This document shows, piece by piece, positions 7,932 through 15,718 of a stretch of DNA of 24,911 nucleotides. The stretch covers positions 1 through 24,911 of the forward strand of contig NZ_LSJY01000143.1 in the NCBI RefSeq assembly GCF_001556865.1. Direction: 5' to 3'. Made by a program: the position numbers and the translations under genes. This DNA comes from Sphingobium sp. CCH11-B1 (GTDB taxonomy: Bacteria > Pseudomonadota > Alphaproteobacteria > Sphingomonadales > Sphingomonadaceae). How positions within the stretch are numbered: the first letter of the stretch is position 1; each line of letters opens with the position of its first letter. The notes beneath the pieces were generated by a model, which was not told the origin of the DNA, ran no database searches, and saw only the letters and a program-made list of their open reading frames with translations.

Positions 7932-10184
7932 ATGCCTTTCAGCTTCAAAACATCCTGCGCCATGGGCGCGATCATCGCCGCCATGACGAGCGTTTCGGCC
8001 TTTGCGCAGGCCGATCAGCCAGTGCCGCAGGACGCCGCGCCCCAGCAGGCGATCTTCCCCGAAGACATCGTCGTCACCGCCGAGCGGCGCGAATCGACGG
8101 TGCGCGAAGTGCCTTTTTCCATTGCGGCGTTCGGCGGCGAATTGCTGCGCGAGGCGCAGGTCTACAGCCCCGCCGCGCTGACGCAGCAGATGCCGGGCAT
8201 CACCATCAACACCGCCGACAAGTCGCTGTCGATCGTCGCGATCCGTGGCAATGTGTCGACATTCCGCACCGCCACGCTGGACACGCCGGTCGCCTTTTTC
8301 ATGGACGACGTCTATTATGTGTTCAACAACGACCTGAACGCCAATTTCTATGACACCAACCGCGTCGAAGTGCTGCGCGGCCCGCAGGGTACATTGTTCG
8401 GGCGCAACGTGGTGGGCGGCGCGATTGCGGTGGTCACCAACAATCCTGAATTCAACGATGATTATTTCGCCCAGATCAGTGGCGGCAATGGCGGCTTCGT
8501 GCGGACCGAAGGGATGCTGAACGGCGCGCTGGTCGAGGACAAGATCGCCGGCCGCTTCGCGTTCAGCACCGAACATAGCGATGGCTTGATCGACACGCCC
8601 AACCAGTCGGGGCGTTATGGCAAATATGATAGCTATTCGGCGCGCGGCAAGCTGCTGTTCCAGCCGACCGATACGCTGCAGATCCTCCTGTCGGGCGACT
8701 ATAGCTATACCAAAGGCAATGGCGGCGCGATTCAGCTCGGCATTGGCGGCAATCAGGTCATCCCCGATACGTTCGGTGCCTATACCGATGACGAATGGAC
8801 CAATAACGACTTCGTGTCGTCACCCTATCGCCAGCGGCTGCGCGGCGGCTATCTGCGCGGCGACCTCGACCTGCTTGGCGGCACGCTGACGTCGATCACC
8901 GGCTATCGCATGAACGACAGCCGCGCGATCAACGACGACGTGCCGGTGGGGACGGTCGTGCCGGTGTTCGACCGCCGCCAGGTGGTCAAGAACCGCAGCT
9001 TCACGCAGGAAGTGCGTTTCGCATCGGCGCCGGGCCGTTTCTCCTATGTAGTGGGTGCCTATTTCCTGTCGGCGGATGTTTCGACGACCAACATCTTCTT
9101 CTACAGCCCGCTGCCCGGATCGGCCGTGCCCGGCAGCATCCGCCGCAATCCCGACGTCACCAACATTACGCGCGTCCAGGACGGTAATGTCCGCAGCCTG
9201 GCCGTGTTCGGCGAGGCGACGTTTGAAATCACCGACAATCTGGCCGTGGTCGCGGGTGGTCGCTATACGTCGGATCGCAAGAAGGTCGATTATCGTGCCT
9301 TTTCGACGACGGATGCAGGGGCCATTCCCGGTTTCGGCTTTCCCGGCGAAGTGCGCGCATCGGGCGGCCGCACCTGGGACGCCTTCACGCCGCGCTTCAC
9401 GATCAAGTTCGAGCCGACCGAACAGATCAACATGTATGCGACCTATGCCAAGGGATTCAAATCGGGCGGCTTCGTCGACAATGCCTATCGCGACCCGACC
9501 ATTCCGCTGGAGCCGGAAAATGCCGAAAATTATGAAATCGGCGCAAAGTCCCGCCTGTTCGACAACAAATTGGACCTGAACGTCGCGCTGTTCCACCAGA
9601 CGACCAAGAATCTCCAGAATTTCTCTGGCGCGGGCGGTATTGCTCATACCTATAATGGCACGCTCAAGATGAAGGGCATGGAGGTCGAATCCGTCATTCG
9701 ACCGGTCGAGGATCTACGCCTGACCGCCAATTATACGCATCTGGTCGGCACCTATACCGATCTGCGCGATCCGCTGGTGAACCTCGATTATTCGGGCAAT
9801 CCCGCCAAGTTCGCACCGCGCGACAGCTTCACCGTCGGCGCGGCCTATACCGGGCGGCTGGGCAATGGCGCGACGCTGACGCCGCAGGCGGATTTCAACT
9901 TCTCCACCCGTATTTCGACAGACGACGCCAATACGCTGCGGCTTTATGACAATCTGCATCGCGACACGCGGGGCCGGACAGTCAATGCCCGTCTGAATTA
10001 TGAAGCAGCCGATGGCCGTTTCCAGATCGGCCTGTGGGGCAAGAACCTGACCAACAATTATCAGATCGTGAATGCGGACGACATCACCGCCTTCCTGGCC
10101 GTGCCGGGCAATGGCACGACTTATTGGAAGATCTTTACCAACACGCCGCGGACCTATGGCCTGACGCTGTCGATCCGCCGCTGA
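7932..10184 (+). CDS. TonB-dependent outer-membrane receptor 1
   Basis: Outer-membrane gated channel that uses TonB/ExbBD energy to import a scarce or bulky solute. The 750-residue protein has an N-terminal signal peptide (about residues 1-25, ending S-A-F-A), a TonB-box-like segment DIVVTAERRE (45-54), a plug domain with RVEVLRGPQGTLFGRNVVGGAIAV-type motifs near 130-165, and a long beta-barrel ending PRTYGLTLSIRR. There is no STN signalling domain, so it is a transporter, not a sigma-factor sensor. ATG 7932 is chosen because the signal peptide begins there and GGGA lies just upstream; a longer frame to 7821 adds residues without signal character. It heads the plus strand opposite the Rieske operon and probably supplies that pathway's substrate. 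Many sphingomonad receptors of this class sit with aromatic catabolic genes. Ligand unknown. Confidence 0.94.
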   Translation: MPFSFKTSCAMGAIIAAMTSVSAFAQADQPVPQDAAPQQAIFPEDIVVTAERRESTVREVPFSIAAFGGELLREAQVYSPAALTQQMPGITINTADKSLSIVAIRGNVSTFRTATLDTPVAFFMDDVYYVFNNDLNANFYDTNRVEVLRGPQGTLFGRNVVGGAIAVVTNNPEFNDDYFAQISGGNGGFVRTEGMLNGALVEDKIAGRFAFSTEHSDGLIDTPNQSGRYGKYDSYSARGKLLFQPTDTLQILLSGDYSYTKGNGGAIQLGIGGNQVIPDTFGAYTDDEWTNNDFVSSPYRQRLRGGYLRGDLDLLGGTLTSITGYRMNDSRAINDDVPVGTVVPVFDRRQVVKNRSFTQEVRFASAPGRFSYVVGAYFLSADVSTTNIFFYSPLPGSAVPGSIRRNPDVTNITRVQDGNVRSLAVFGEATFEITDNLAVVAGGRYTSDRKKVDYRAFSTTDAGAIPGFGFPGEVRASGGRTWDAFTPRFTIKFEPTEQINMYATYAKGFKSGGFVDNAYRDPTIPLEPENAENYEIGAKSRLFDNKLDLNVALFHQTTKNLQNFSGAGGIAHTYNGTLKMKGMEVESVIRPVEDLRLTANYTHLVGTYTDLRDPLVNLDYSGNPAKFAPRDSFTVGAAYTGRLGNGATLTPQADFNFSTRISTDDANTLRLYDNLHRDTRGRTVNARLNYEAADGRFQIGLWGKNLTNNYQIVNADDITAFLAVPGNGTTYWKIFTNTPRTYGLTLSIRR

Positions 10185-10196
10185 CGAACGGCATGG

Positions 10197-10221
10197 GCGG
10201 GAAGGGCGCGGCCTTCCCCGC
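10197..10221 (+). other. Hairpin between TonB receptor 1 and SDR gene
   Basis: GGGAAGG pairs with CCTTCCC around a six-base loop, extended by two more pairs after a bulged C. It follows the receptor stop by 12 bases and precedes the SDR start by 22. The downstream bases (TATCCTATT) are only weakly T-rich, so it may be a leaky terminator or a processing element separating receptor and enzyme expression. Confidence 0.4.
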
Positions 10222-10243
10222 TATCCTATTGCAGGACGATATC

Positions 10244-11023
10244 ATGAGTGATCACTTCACGCTGCCTGCCAATGGCAGTTTTTCCTTTGCAGGCCGCACC
10301 GCGCTGGTGACAGGTGGCGGCCGTGGTGTGGGCGAGGCGGTGGCGCGCGAAATCCATGCCGGGGGCGGGCGTGTGGCCGTCAGCGATGTGGACATCGCTG
10401 TGGCGCAGGCGGTGGCGGCCTCGCTCGATCCGTCGGGCGATACGGCGATCGCCTTGACGCTGGACGTGCGGGAGAAGGCGCATTTCATCGCTGCGCGGGA
10501 TCAGATGGCGGGCCTGTGGGGCAAGGTCGACATCGTGGTCAACAATGCAGGCTTCGCTAAGCGCACGCCGACGCAGGATATCAGCCCGGAAGAGTTTGAC
10601 GCGATCGTCCAGATCAACATGCGCAGCGTGTTCCTGAGCTGCCAGATATTCTCCGACCATATGCGCGAGAATGGTTATGGGCGGATCGTCAATATCACCT
10701 CGCTCGCCGGGCAGAATGGCGGGACGGTGGCCTCCCCCCATTATGCCGCGTCCAAGGCCGGGGCGATCATGCTGACCAAATATTTCGCGCGCTATCTAGC
10801 CGGGACCGGAGTGACCGTGAACGCCATCGCGCCGGGGCCGATCGACACGGCCAAGGCGCGACTGTCGGCCGAACAGATCGCGCAGGTCGAGGGCGAGGTG
10901 CCGGTCGGGCGCTTCATGGAAGTGGGCGAGATCGCGGCGGCGACGGCGCTGCTGGCTTCGGATCGCGGTGGGTTCTTCGTGGGCGCCACGCTGGACATGA
11001 ATGGCGGGCTGTATTTACGCTGA
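10244..11023 (+). CDS. Short-chain dehydrogenase/reductase (SDR)
   Basis: Classical SDR of 259 residues that interconverts an alcohol and a ketone, or dehydrogenates a dihydrodiol, with NAD(P)(H). It shows the cofactor motif TGGGRGVG (23-30), Asp51 region SDVD, the NNAG motif (100-103), catalytic Ser153 (ITSLAG), Tyr167 and Lys171 (YAASK), and the PGPIDT turn. The ATG at 10244 has AGGACG upstream at normal spacing and follows the receptor stop by 59 bases; the open frame back to 10034 lies inside the receptor gene and is a shadow. The presence of an SDR next to a phthalate-dioxygenase-type Rieske gene would fit a dihydrodiol or benzylic-alcohol dehydrogenase role, but fatty-acyl or steroid-type substrates cannot be ruled out. 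Confidence 0.94.
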   Translation: MSDHFTLPANGSFSFAGRTALVTGGGRGVGEAVAREIHAGGGRVAVSDVDIAVAQAVAASLDPSGDTAIALTLDVREKAHFIAARDQMAGLWGKVDIVVNNAGFAKRTPTQDISPEEFDAIVQINMRSVFLSCQIFSDHMRENGYGRIVNITSLAGQNGGTVASPHYAASKAGAIMLTKYFARYLAGTGVTVNAIAPGPIDTAKARLSAEQIAQVEGEVPVGRFMEVGEIAAATALLASDRGGFFVGATLDMNGGLYLR

Positions 11024-11077
11024 TCCCGCTTTACCGTCTTTGTTTCCCGCTTTTCTTATGGCGTTATGGGATTGCGA

Positions 11078-11106
11078 TTGGCGGTTCTGCGCGGGCCATC
11101 CATAAT
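11078..11106 (+). promoter_or_regulatory. Candidate sigma-70-type promoter for VanA-like oxygenase
   Basis: TTGGCG (-35 like) and CATAAT (-10 like, five of six consensus bases) are separated by 17 bases in the 145-base gap before the VanA-like gene. It ends 62 bases before the ATG. The short inverted repeat GCCGT-GA-ACGGC follows at 11134-11145. Spacing is ideal but the call rests on consensus alone. Confidence 0.4.
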
Positions 11107-11168
11107 CACAGCCAACAATAGGGTAGCGCCGGAGCCGTGAACGGCCCGGCCGGATGATGGAGAGCAGC

Positions 11169-12212
11169 ATGTTCATTTACAACGCATGGTATGTGGCCGC
11201 TTTCGCCGCCGATATCGAACCGGGCAAGACGCTGGGGCGCAAATATCTGAACAAGGCGGTCGTGCTGTTCCGCACCGAAAGCGGCGAGATCGCCGCGCTG
11301 GAGGACCGGTGCAGCCATCGGGCGATGCCGCTCTCTTCGGGCCATGTCGATGGCGACGTCATCCGCTGCTGCTATCATGGCGTGGAATTTGACGGCAAAG
11401 GCACCTGCACCCGCATCCCCAACCAGGCGCGCATCCCTGCCGCCGCCAATGTCCGTCATTATCCGGTGGTGGAAAAGGATCATCTCATCTGGATATGGAT
11501 GGGCGAACCGGCGCTGGCCGATCCGTCGATCATTGTCGACAGCCCGGAACATAATGATCCGGCCTGGACATGGCGGCCCTATAATTTCCCGGTGAAGGCC
11601 AATTGGCAGCTGATCATCGACAATATCATGGACCTGACCCATGTGCCCTATATCCATGCGCGCACGATCGGCGGGAACCCGGAACAGCATTATAATGCCG
11701 ATACCAAGGTCGAGTTCGACGGTCGCAAGGTGACGTTGCTGCGCAAGATGCCCAATTCGATCCCGCCCAAATCCTATATCGACGCTGGCGGCTTCAAGGG
11801 CCGGGTCGATCGCTGGCAGGAAGTGCGGTTCGAGCCGGGCATCGGCATGACCTGCCGCGTCAACGCGGGGGGCTGTGACGCTGGCACCGGCGCCTATGAA
11901 GGCAGGCGCGACAATGGCTTCATGCTGGCCAACAACCATTTCATCACGCCGGAAACGGAAACGACCAGCCATTATCTCTGGACCATCTGCACCACCGCGC
12001 CCAAGGAAAGCGGCGTGCCGGACGTGCTGTTCGACCAGTTTTTCGATACCATCACCGAGGATGAGGAAACGCTTGAAGCGCAGCAGCGGCGGATCGACGA
12101 CGAACCGGAACGGGCATTTGTGGGCATCGCCAGCGACGGCGCGGTCAACCAGGCACGCCGGTTGCTCAGCGCGATGCAGGAAGCGGAGGATGGCGGCAAG
12201 GTCGCTGCCTGA
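11169..12212 (+). CDS. Rieske [2Fe-2S] monooxygenase, vanillate O-demethylase (VanA)/dicamba demethylase-like
   Basis: Single-component Rieske oxygenase of 347 residues. The N-terminus MFIYNAWYVAAFAADI matches the VanA/DdmC type. The Rieske motif is Cys48-x-His50 ... Cys67-x2-His70 (RCSHRAMPLSSG and CCYHGVEFD), and the mononuclear iron motif is Asp155-x2-His158-x4-His163 (IMDLTHVPYIH). Family members O- or N-demethylate methoxyaromatics or hydroxylate methyl groups, taking electrons from a VanB-type reductase. Start 11169 is chosen over ATGs at 11154/11157 because TGGAG lies six bases upstream and the protein then begins as its relatives do. No reductase gene is adjacent; the one at 5318-6250 is the obvious candidate partner. 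It lies between the SDR and MerR genes on the same strand. Family is secure; vanillate itself is only one possible substrate. Confidence 0.93.
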   Translation: MFIYNAWYVAAFAADIEPGKTLGRKYLNKAVVLFRTESGEIAALEDRCSHRAMPLSSGHVDGDVIRCCYHGVEFDGKGTCTRIPNQARIPAAANVRHYPVVEKDHLIWIWMGEPALADPSIIVDSPEHNDPAWTWRPYNFPVKANWQLIIDNIMDLTHVPYIHARTIGGNPEQHYNADTKVEFDGRKVTLLRKMPNSIPPKSYIDAGGFKGRVDRWQEVRFEPGIGMTCRVNAGGCDAGTGAYEGRRDNGFMLANNHFITPETETTSHYLWTICTTAPKESGVPDVLFDQFFDTITEDEETLEAQQRRIDDEPERAFVGIASDGAVNQARRLLSAMQEAEDGGKVAA

Positions 12213-12283
12213 ACCGCCGGGCCTTGCGTATATAAGTAACATAGCGGCTTGCCCTGTCCGGTGCGCCATGCTGTAGCGCCATC

Positions 12284-13027
12284 ATGAAGATGCGCGAACT
12301 GGAGGATCGGACGGGGGTTCATCGGGAGACGATCCGCGTCTATCTGCGCGAAGGATTGATCCCGGAGCCAGAGAGGCCGCGCAAGACGGTCGCCGATTAT
12401 GGCGAGGAGCATGTCCAGGCGATCCTGTCCGTGCGTCGGCTCCAGCGTGAGAACCGGCTGACGCTGGCACAGATCAAGGCGATCATCGGCGGTGAAGGTA
12501 CCGAAGGCCGGGTCGAGGCCAGCGCGTTCGACCAGCTGGAGCAACTGGTCGCGCATCGCGTCGGCGTCGACGGGCCGCCGGTGATGATCGCGTCGCTGCT
12601 GGAACGCTATCCGTATGCGGCGGAGGATGCCCGCACGCTCGCGAAGATCGGCATATTGGATATCATCGAAACGGATCAGGGCGAGGCGCTGAGCATCACC
12701 TGCGCGCAGCTGGTGCGTATCTGGGGCGACATGCGCAAGGCCGGGTTCGATCAGCGGCTGGATTACACGCCCGACATACTGGGCTTTTACACAGAGGCGG
12801 CGGATTTCGTCGGACGCTGGGAAGCGTCGACCTTCATGGAACGGGTCGATGGGCATATCGATGTGGCGGAAGCGGCCACCATGGTCGAACATGCGCTTCC
12901 GCTCATGCTGGATTTCTTCGGCCTGATGCGTCAGCGCGCTTTCTTCCGCCATGTCGAGGCGATCCGTGCCGGCAAGGAAACGGATCGCCCGGCGGGCAAG
13001 GTCACGCCATCGTCAGCACAGCCTTGA
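12284..13027 (+). CDS. MerR-family transcriptional regulator
   Basis: DNA-binding regulator of 247 residues. The N-terminal winged helix-turn-helix is typical: MKMRELEDRTGVHRETIRVY, then YLREGLIPEPERP and the second helix pair VRRLQRENRLTLAQIKAIIGG. The remaining 175 residues form a long effector domain without the cysteines of metal-sensing MerR proteins, so an organic ligand is more likely. It follows the VanA-like gene by 71 bases. The AT-rich stretch CGTATATAAGTAAC (12227-12240) in that gap may be promoter or operator. The 3' end overlaps the convergent alcohol dehydrogenase gene by 26 bases. No strong ribosome site precedes ATG 12284; the ATG two codons later is equally possible. Probably controls the ADH/P450 or VanA-like genes (inference). 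Confidence 0.88.
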   Translation: MKMRELEDRTGVHRETIRVYLREGLIPEPERPRKTVADYGEEHVQAILSVRRLQRENRLTLAQIKAIIGGEGTEGRVEASAFDQLEQLVAHRVGVDGPPVMIASLLERYPYAAEDARTLAKIGILDIIETDQGEALSITCAQLVRIWGDMRKAGFDQRLDYTPDILGFYTEAADFVGRWEASTFMERVDGHIDVAEAATMVEHALPLMLDFFGLMRQRAFFRHVEAIRAGKETDRPAGKVTPSSAQP

Positions 13028-14105
13028 CGCAGCGGCCATCATGCTGGTCCTCGATCGCCTGGTTGATGTCGTCCAGCCTGTAGGTCGTTATCAGTTTCTC
13101 GAACGGGAACAGCCCTTTGGCATTTAGCGCGATCAGTTCGGGCAGGAACGTCTGCGGGTCGGCATTGCCTTCGGTCACGCCGCAGATCGAGATGCCGAGC
13201 GACAGAAGGGTCAGGATGTTGAGGCTGATCGCCGCATCCAGCGCCTTGGGCACCCCGACGATGGCAAGACGCCCCAGAGGGGCAAGAGAGGCCACGCCTG
13301 ATTCGATCGCTGGGACCGCGCCCGACGTGTCCAGCACGCAATCGACGCCTTGGGGCAACAGCTTGCGCAACTGTTCGGCGGTGTCGCCTGCCTTCACGTC
13401 AATGACATGAGTCGCGCCCAGGTTGAGCGCCATGGTGCGGCGTGTTGCCAAAGGATCTGCGACGATGATCTGCCCAGCGCCCGAAGCCTTCGCCGCCATG
13501 ACGGCGCTCAGACCGACGGGGCCGCCGCCAGTGATCAGGATGGTCTCGCCAGTCTGAAGTTTGAGCGCCTTCATCACCGCGCCTGCCCCGGTCATGATAC
13601 CGCAGCCCAGCGGGCCGAGCAGTTCGAGCGGTGCCTCGGCCGGTACCTTCACCAGATTATGGGCGGCCGCGATGGCGTGGCTGGCGAAGGAGGATTGGCC
13701 GAAGAAGTGACTGCTGACCGGCGCTACGCCGTCATGCAGGCAGGTCGAGCCGTCCGCCCGGCAGCCGCCGAAGTTAAGTGCGGAAAAATCGCGGCAATAG
13801 GCTGGGTGCCCCGCAACACATTGGGGGCATTGGCGGCAGGCGGCAAAGCCCATCACGACGCGATCACCCGGCACGAGTGTGGTGACATCCGCGCCGACTG
13901 CCTCGACGATGCCTGCACCTTCATGGCCCAGCACAGCGGGCAGGGGCGTCGGCAGCAACTGATCGCGCACGACGATATCGGTATGGCACAGGCCCGTCGC
14001 GACGATCCGCAACAGCACTTCGTCGGCGCGCATATCGGACAGGGTGAGCTGCTCTAGCGTAAAGTCACCACCCGCTATCCGGGCGACAGCTGCCTTCACT
14101 TCCAT
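13002..14105 (-). CDS. Zinc-dependent alcohol dehydrogenase (benzyl/aryl/terpenoid alcohol dehydrogenase type)
   Basis: Medium-chain dehydrogenase of 367 residues oxidising an alcohol to an aldehyde with NAD+. Catalytic zinc ligands Cys40 (GLCHTD), His61-Glu62 (LGHEGAG) and Cys168 (PLGCG) are present, with the four structural zinc cysteines 90, 93, 96 and 104 (CRQCPQCVAGHPAYC). The Rossmann motif is GGGPVG (193-198), followed by Asp217, suggesting NAD+ preference. Its closest recognisable relatives by motif are benzyl alcohol (XylB/AreB) and geraniol-type dehydrogenases. ATG 14105 is used because AGGAGA lies eight bases upstream; an upstream in-frame ATG at 14123 lacks this. It is divergent from the P450 gene, fitting a role in oxidising the P450's hydroxymethyl product. 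The 3' end overlaps the MerR gene by 26 bases on the other strand. Confidence 0.94.
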   Translation of the reverse strand: MEVKAAVARIAGGDFTLEQLTLSDMRADEVLLRIVATGLCHTDIVVRDQLLPTPLPAVLGHEGAGIVEAVGADVTTLVPGDRVVMGFAACRQCPQCVAGHPAYCRDFSALNFGGCRADGSTCLHDGVAPVSSHFFGQSSFASHAIAAAHNLVKVPAEAPLELLGPLGCGIMTGAGAVMKALKLQTGETILITGGGPVGLSAVMAAKASGAGQIIVADPLATRRTMALNLGATHVIDVKAGDTAEQLRKLLPQGVDCVLDTSGAVPAIESGVASLAPLGRLAIVGVPKALDAAISLNILTLLSLGISICGVTEGNADPQTFLPELIALNAKGLFPFEKLITTYRLDDINQAIEDQHDGRCVKAVLTMA

Positions 14106-14326
14106 GGGTCTTCTCCTATTCAATCTTTGGGTTCGTCATTCAGTTTCGGGAACGGGAACGGATGATTTGCGCCGTAAAGCCGCGTATTTTCTGGGATTTC
14201 CGTCCCTGAAAGGCTGAATGGTCCGACCTCTTTTTACGATTGACGAATCCGCTTGTCCATAGTTACGTAATGACAATACGTAATACGCAAGTGTCCTTAG
14301 GGCAGCGTGTAGGAGAGGGTAGTTTC
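14106..14326. promoter_or_regulatory. Divergent control region between alcohol dehydrogenase and P450
   Basis: A 221-base gap between divergent genes. It is clearly more A+T-rich than the flanking genes (for example TTTTTACGATTGACGAATCC near 14231-14250). It contains TTGACG at 14240-14245, a possible -35 element, followed by the TACGTAAT direct repeats listed separately. The ribosome site AGGAGAGGG precedes the P450 ATG. A promoter is expected for each direction, but exact boxes are uncertain. Confidence 0.55.
14264..14284. repeat. Direct repeat TACGTAAT x2 upstream of P450, candidate regulator site
   Basis: TACGTAAT occurs at 14264-14271 and again at 14277-14284, 13 bases apart start to start, each built around the palindrome ACGT. 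It is followed directly by ATACGCAAG (14283-14291), whose reverse complement CTTGCGTAT also occurs at 12223-12231, upstream of the MerR gene. The arrangement suggests a regulator site, possibly for the MerR protein. Evidence is pattern only. Confidence 0.4.
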
Positions 14327-15628
14327 ATGGCGACTTCGCTGGATGCCGACGTGCGTCCCATCATCCCCGACGACATTGCGCGGATCGTGATCGCGCCTAA
14401 AAGCTATACGGACGACGCGACGATCTATGGCGCTTTTCGCTGGCTGCGCGAACATATGCCGCTGGGTATCGCACAGGTGCCTGGCTATGACCCGGTCTGG
14501 GTCGTCACCAAACATGCCGACATCAAGGAAGTGGAACGCAACGGCAAGCTGTTCCACAATGCCGATCACAACCCGATCCTGGTCGATCAGGCATCGGACG
14601 CCTTCACGCGGGACATTAACGGCGGGTCGATCCGCATCTTGTCGTCGCTGACCTATATGGACCCGCCCGAACACGCGTCCTACCGCACGCTGACGTCCAA
14701 CTGGTTTCTGCCCGGCAAGATCAGCAAGCTGGAGGATCAGATCCGAGTGCTGGCGCGCCAGTCGGTGGACAATCTGCTGAGTTTTGACGGTGAATGCGAT
14801 TTCGTCCGCGATTTCGCGCTGCACTATCCGTTGCGCGTCATCATGACGCTGTTCGGCGTGCCACCCGAAGACGAACCGCGGATGCTCAAGCTGACGCAGG
14901 AATTTTTCGGCGTGCATGATCCCGAAGAACAGCGGCCCGAAATGGCGGCGGACCCGGTGGTCGCGGCAAAGCAATGGGCAGCCTCGATCGAGGATTTCTA
15001 CACCTATTTCGACAAATTGAGTGCCGACCGCCGGGAAAGGCCGACCGATGACCTGTTGTCGCTGATCGCCAATTCGCGGATCAACGGCGCGCCGATCCCG
15101 CGTAACGAGGCGAACGGCTATTATGTCGCGATCGCCACGGCGGGCCATGACACGACGTCGTCCTCGACCGCCGGTGGGCTGCACGGGATGATGGTCTATC
15201 CCGAAAATTGGGCCAAGGTGAAGGCGGACCCGTCTCTCATCCCAGGCCTGGTGGATGAGGCGATCCGCTGGACCAGTCCGGTCAAGCATTTCATGCGCAA
15301 TGCCACCGCCGACACGCAGGTGCGCGGCATTGATATCCGCGCGATGGAACGGCTGATGATCTGTTACCCGTCGGGCAATCGCGACGAGGCGGTGTTTGAC
15401 GACGCTGACCGCTTCGACATTACCCGCTCGCCCAATCCGCACATCGCCTTTGGCTTTGGTCCGCATATGTGCCTGGGCCAGCATCTCGCCAAGCTGGAGA
15501 TGCGCATCTTGTTCGAGGAATTGCTGCCGCATCTTAGGTCGGTCGAAATGGCGGGCGATCCCCGCATGGTCGAGACCAATTTCGTCGGCGGGTACAAGGC
15601 GCTGCCGATCCGCTTCACGAAGAACTGA
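14327..15628 (+). CDS. Cytochrome P450, CYP108 (P450terp)-like
   Basis: Soluble bacterial class I P450 of 433 residues. It contains the I-helix oxygen-activation motif AGHDT (272-276), the K-helix ExxR pair Glu311/Arg314 (EAIRWTSPVK), and the heme loop FGFGPHMCLG with Cys382 as thiolate ligand. The whole sequence follows P450terp (CYP108A1) closely as I recall it: MDPPEHASYRTLTSNWF, LKLTQEFFGVHDPEEQ, IATAGHDTTSSS, CLGQHLAKLEM and the C-terminal ETNFVGGYKALPIRFTK. P450terp hydroxylates an allylic methyl group of alpha-terpineol and is encoded with alcohol and aldehyde dehydrogenases, much as here. ATG 14327 has AGGAGAGGG upstream; the longer frame to 14240 runs through the promoter region. No ferredoxin or ferredoxin reductase gene lies beside it, so redox partners must come from elsewhere. 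Substrate in this organism unknown. Confidence 0.94.
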   Translation: MATSLDADVRPIIPDDIARIVIAPKSYTDDATIYGAFRWLREHMPLGIAQVPGYDPVWVVTKHADIKEVERNGKLFHNADHNPILVDQASDAFTRDINGGSIRILSSLTYMDPPEHASYRTLTSNWFLPGKISKLEDQIRVLARQSVDNLLSFDGECDFVRDFALHYPLRVIMTLFGVPPEDEPRMLKLTQEFFGVHDPEEQRPEMAADPVVAAKQWAASIEDFYTYFDKLSADRRERPTDDLLSLIANSRINGAPIPRNEANGYYVAIATAGHDTTSSSTAGGLHGMMVYPENWAKVKADPSLIPGLVDEAIRWTSPVKHFMRNATADTQVRGIDIRAMERLMICYPSGNRDEAVFDDADRFDITRSPNPHIAFGFGPHMCLGQHLAKLEMRILFEELLPHLRSVEMAGDPRMVETNFVGGYKALPIRFTKN

Positions 15629-15718
15629 CGCACATCGCCGCTGGATCACCGCCAAAGCGGGACTGGCGCACAGGCCCAGGATGGGAACATCCGGGCGATA
15701 AATGGGAGGAGTCTGAAC

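Noticed and set aside
10034..10243. N-terminal extension of the SDR protein
   Set aside because: Overlaps the 3' end of TonB receptor 1 out of frame; the SDR fold starts soon after ATG 10244.
14240..14326. N-terminal extension of the P450
   Set aside because: Runs through the A+T-rich promoter and direct repeats; ATG 14327 has a good ribosome site and gives the length usual for CYP108-type proteins.
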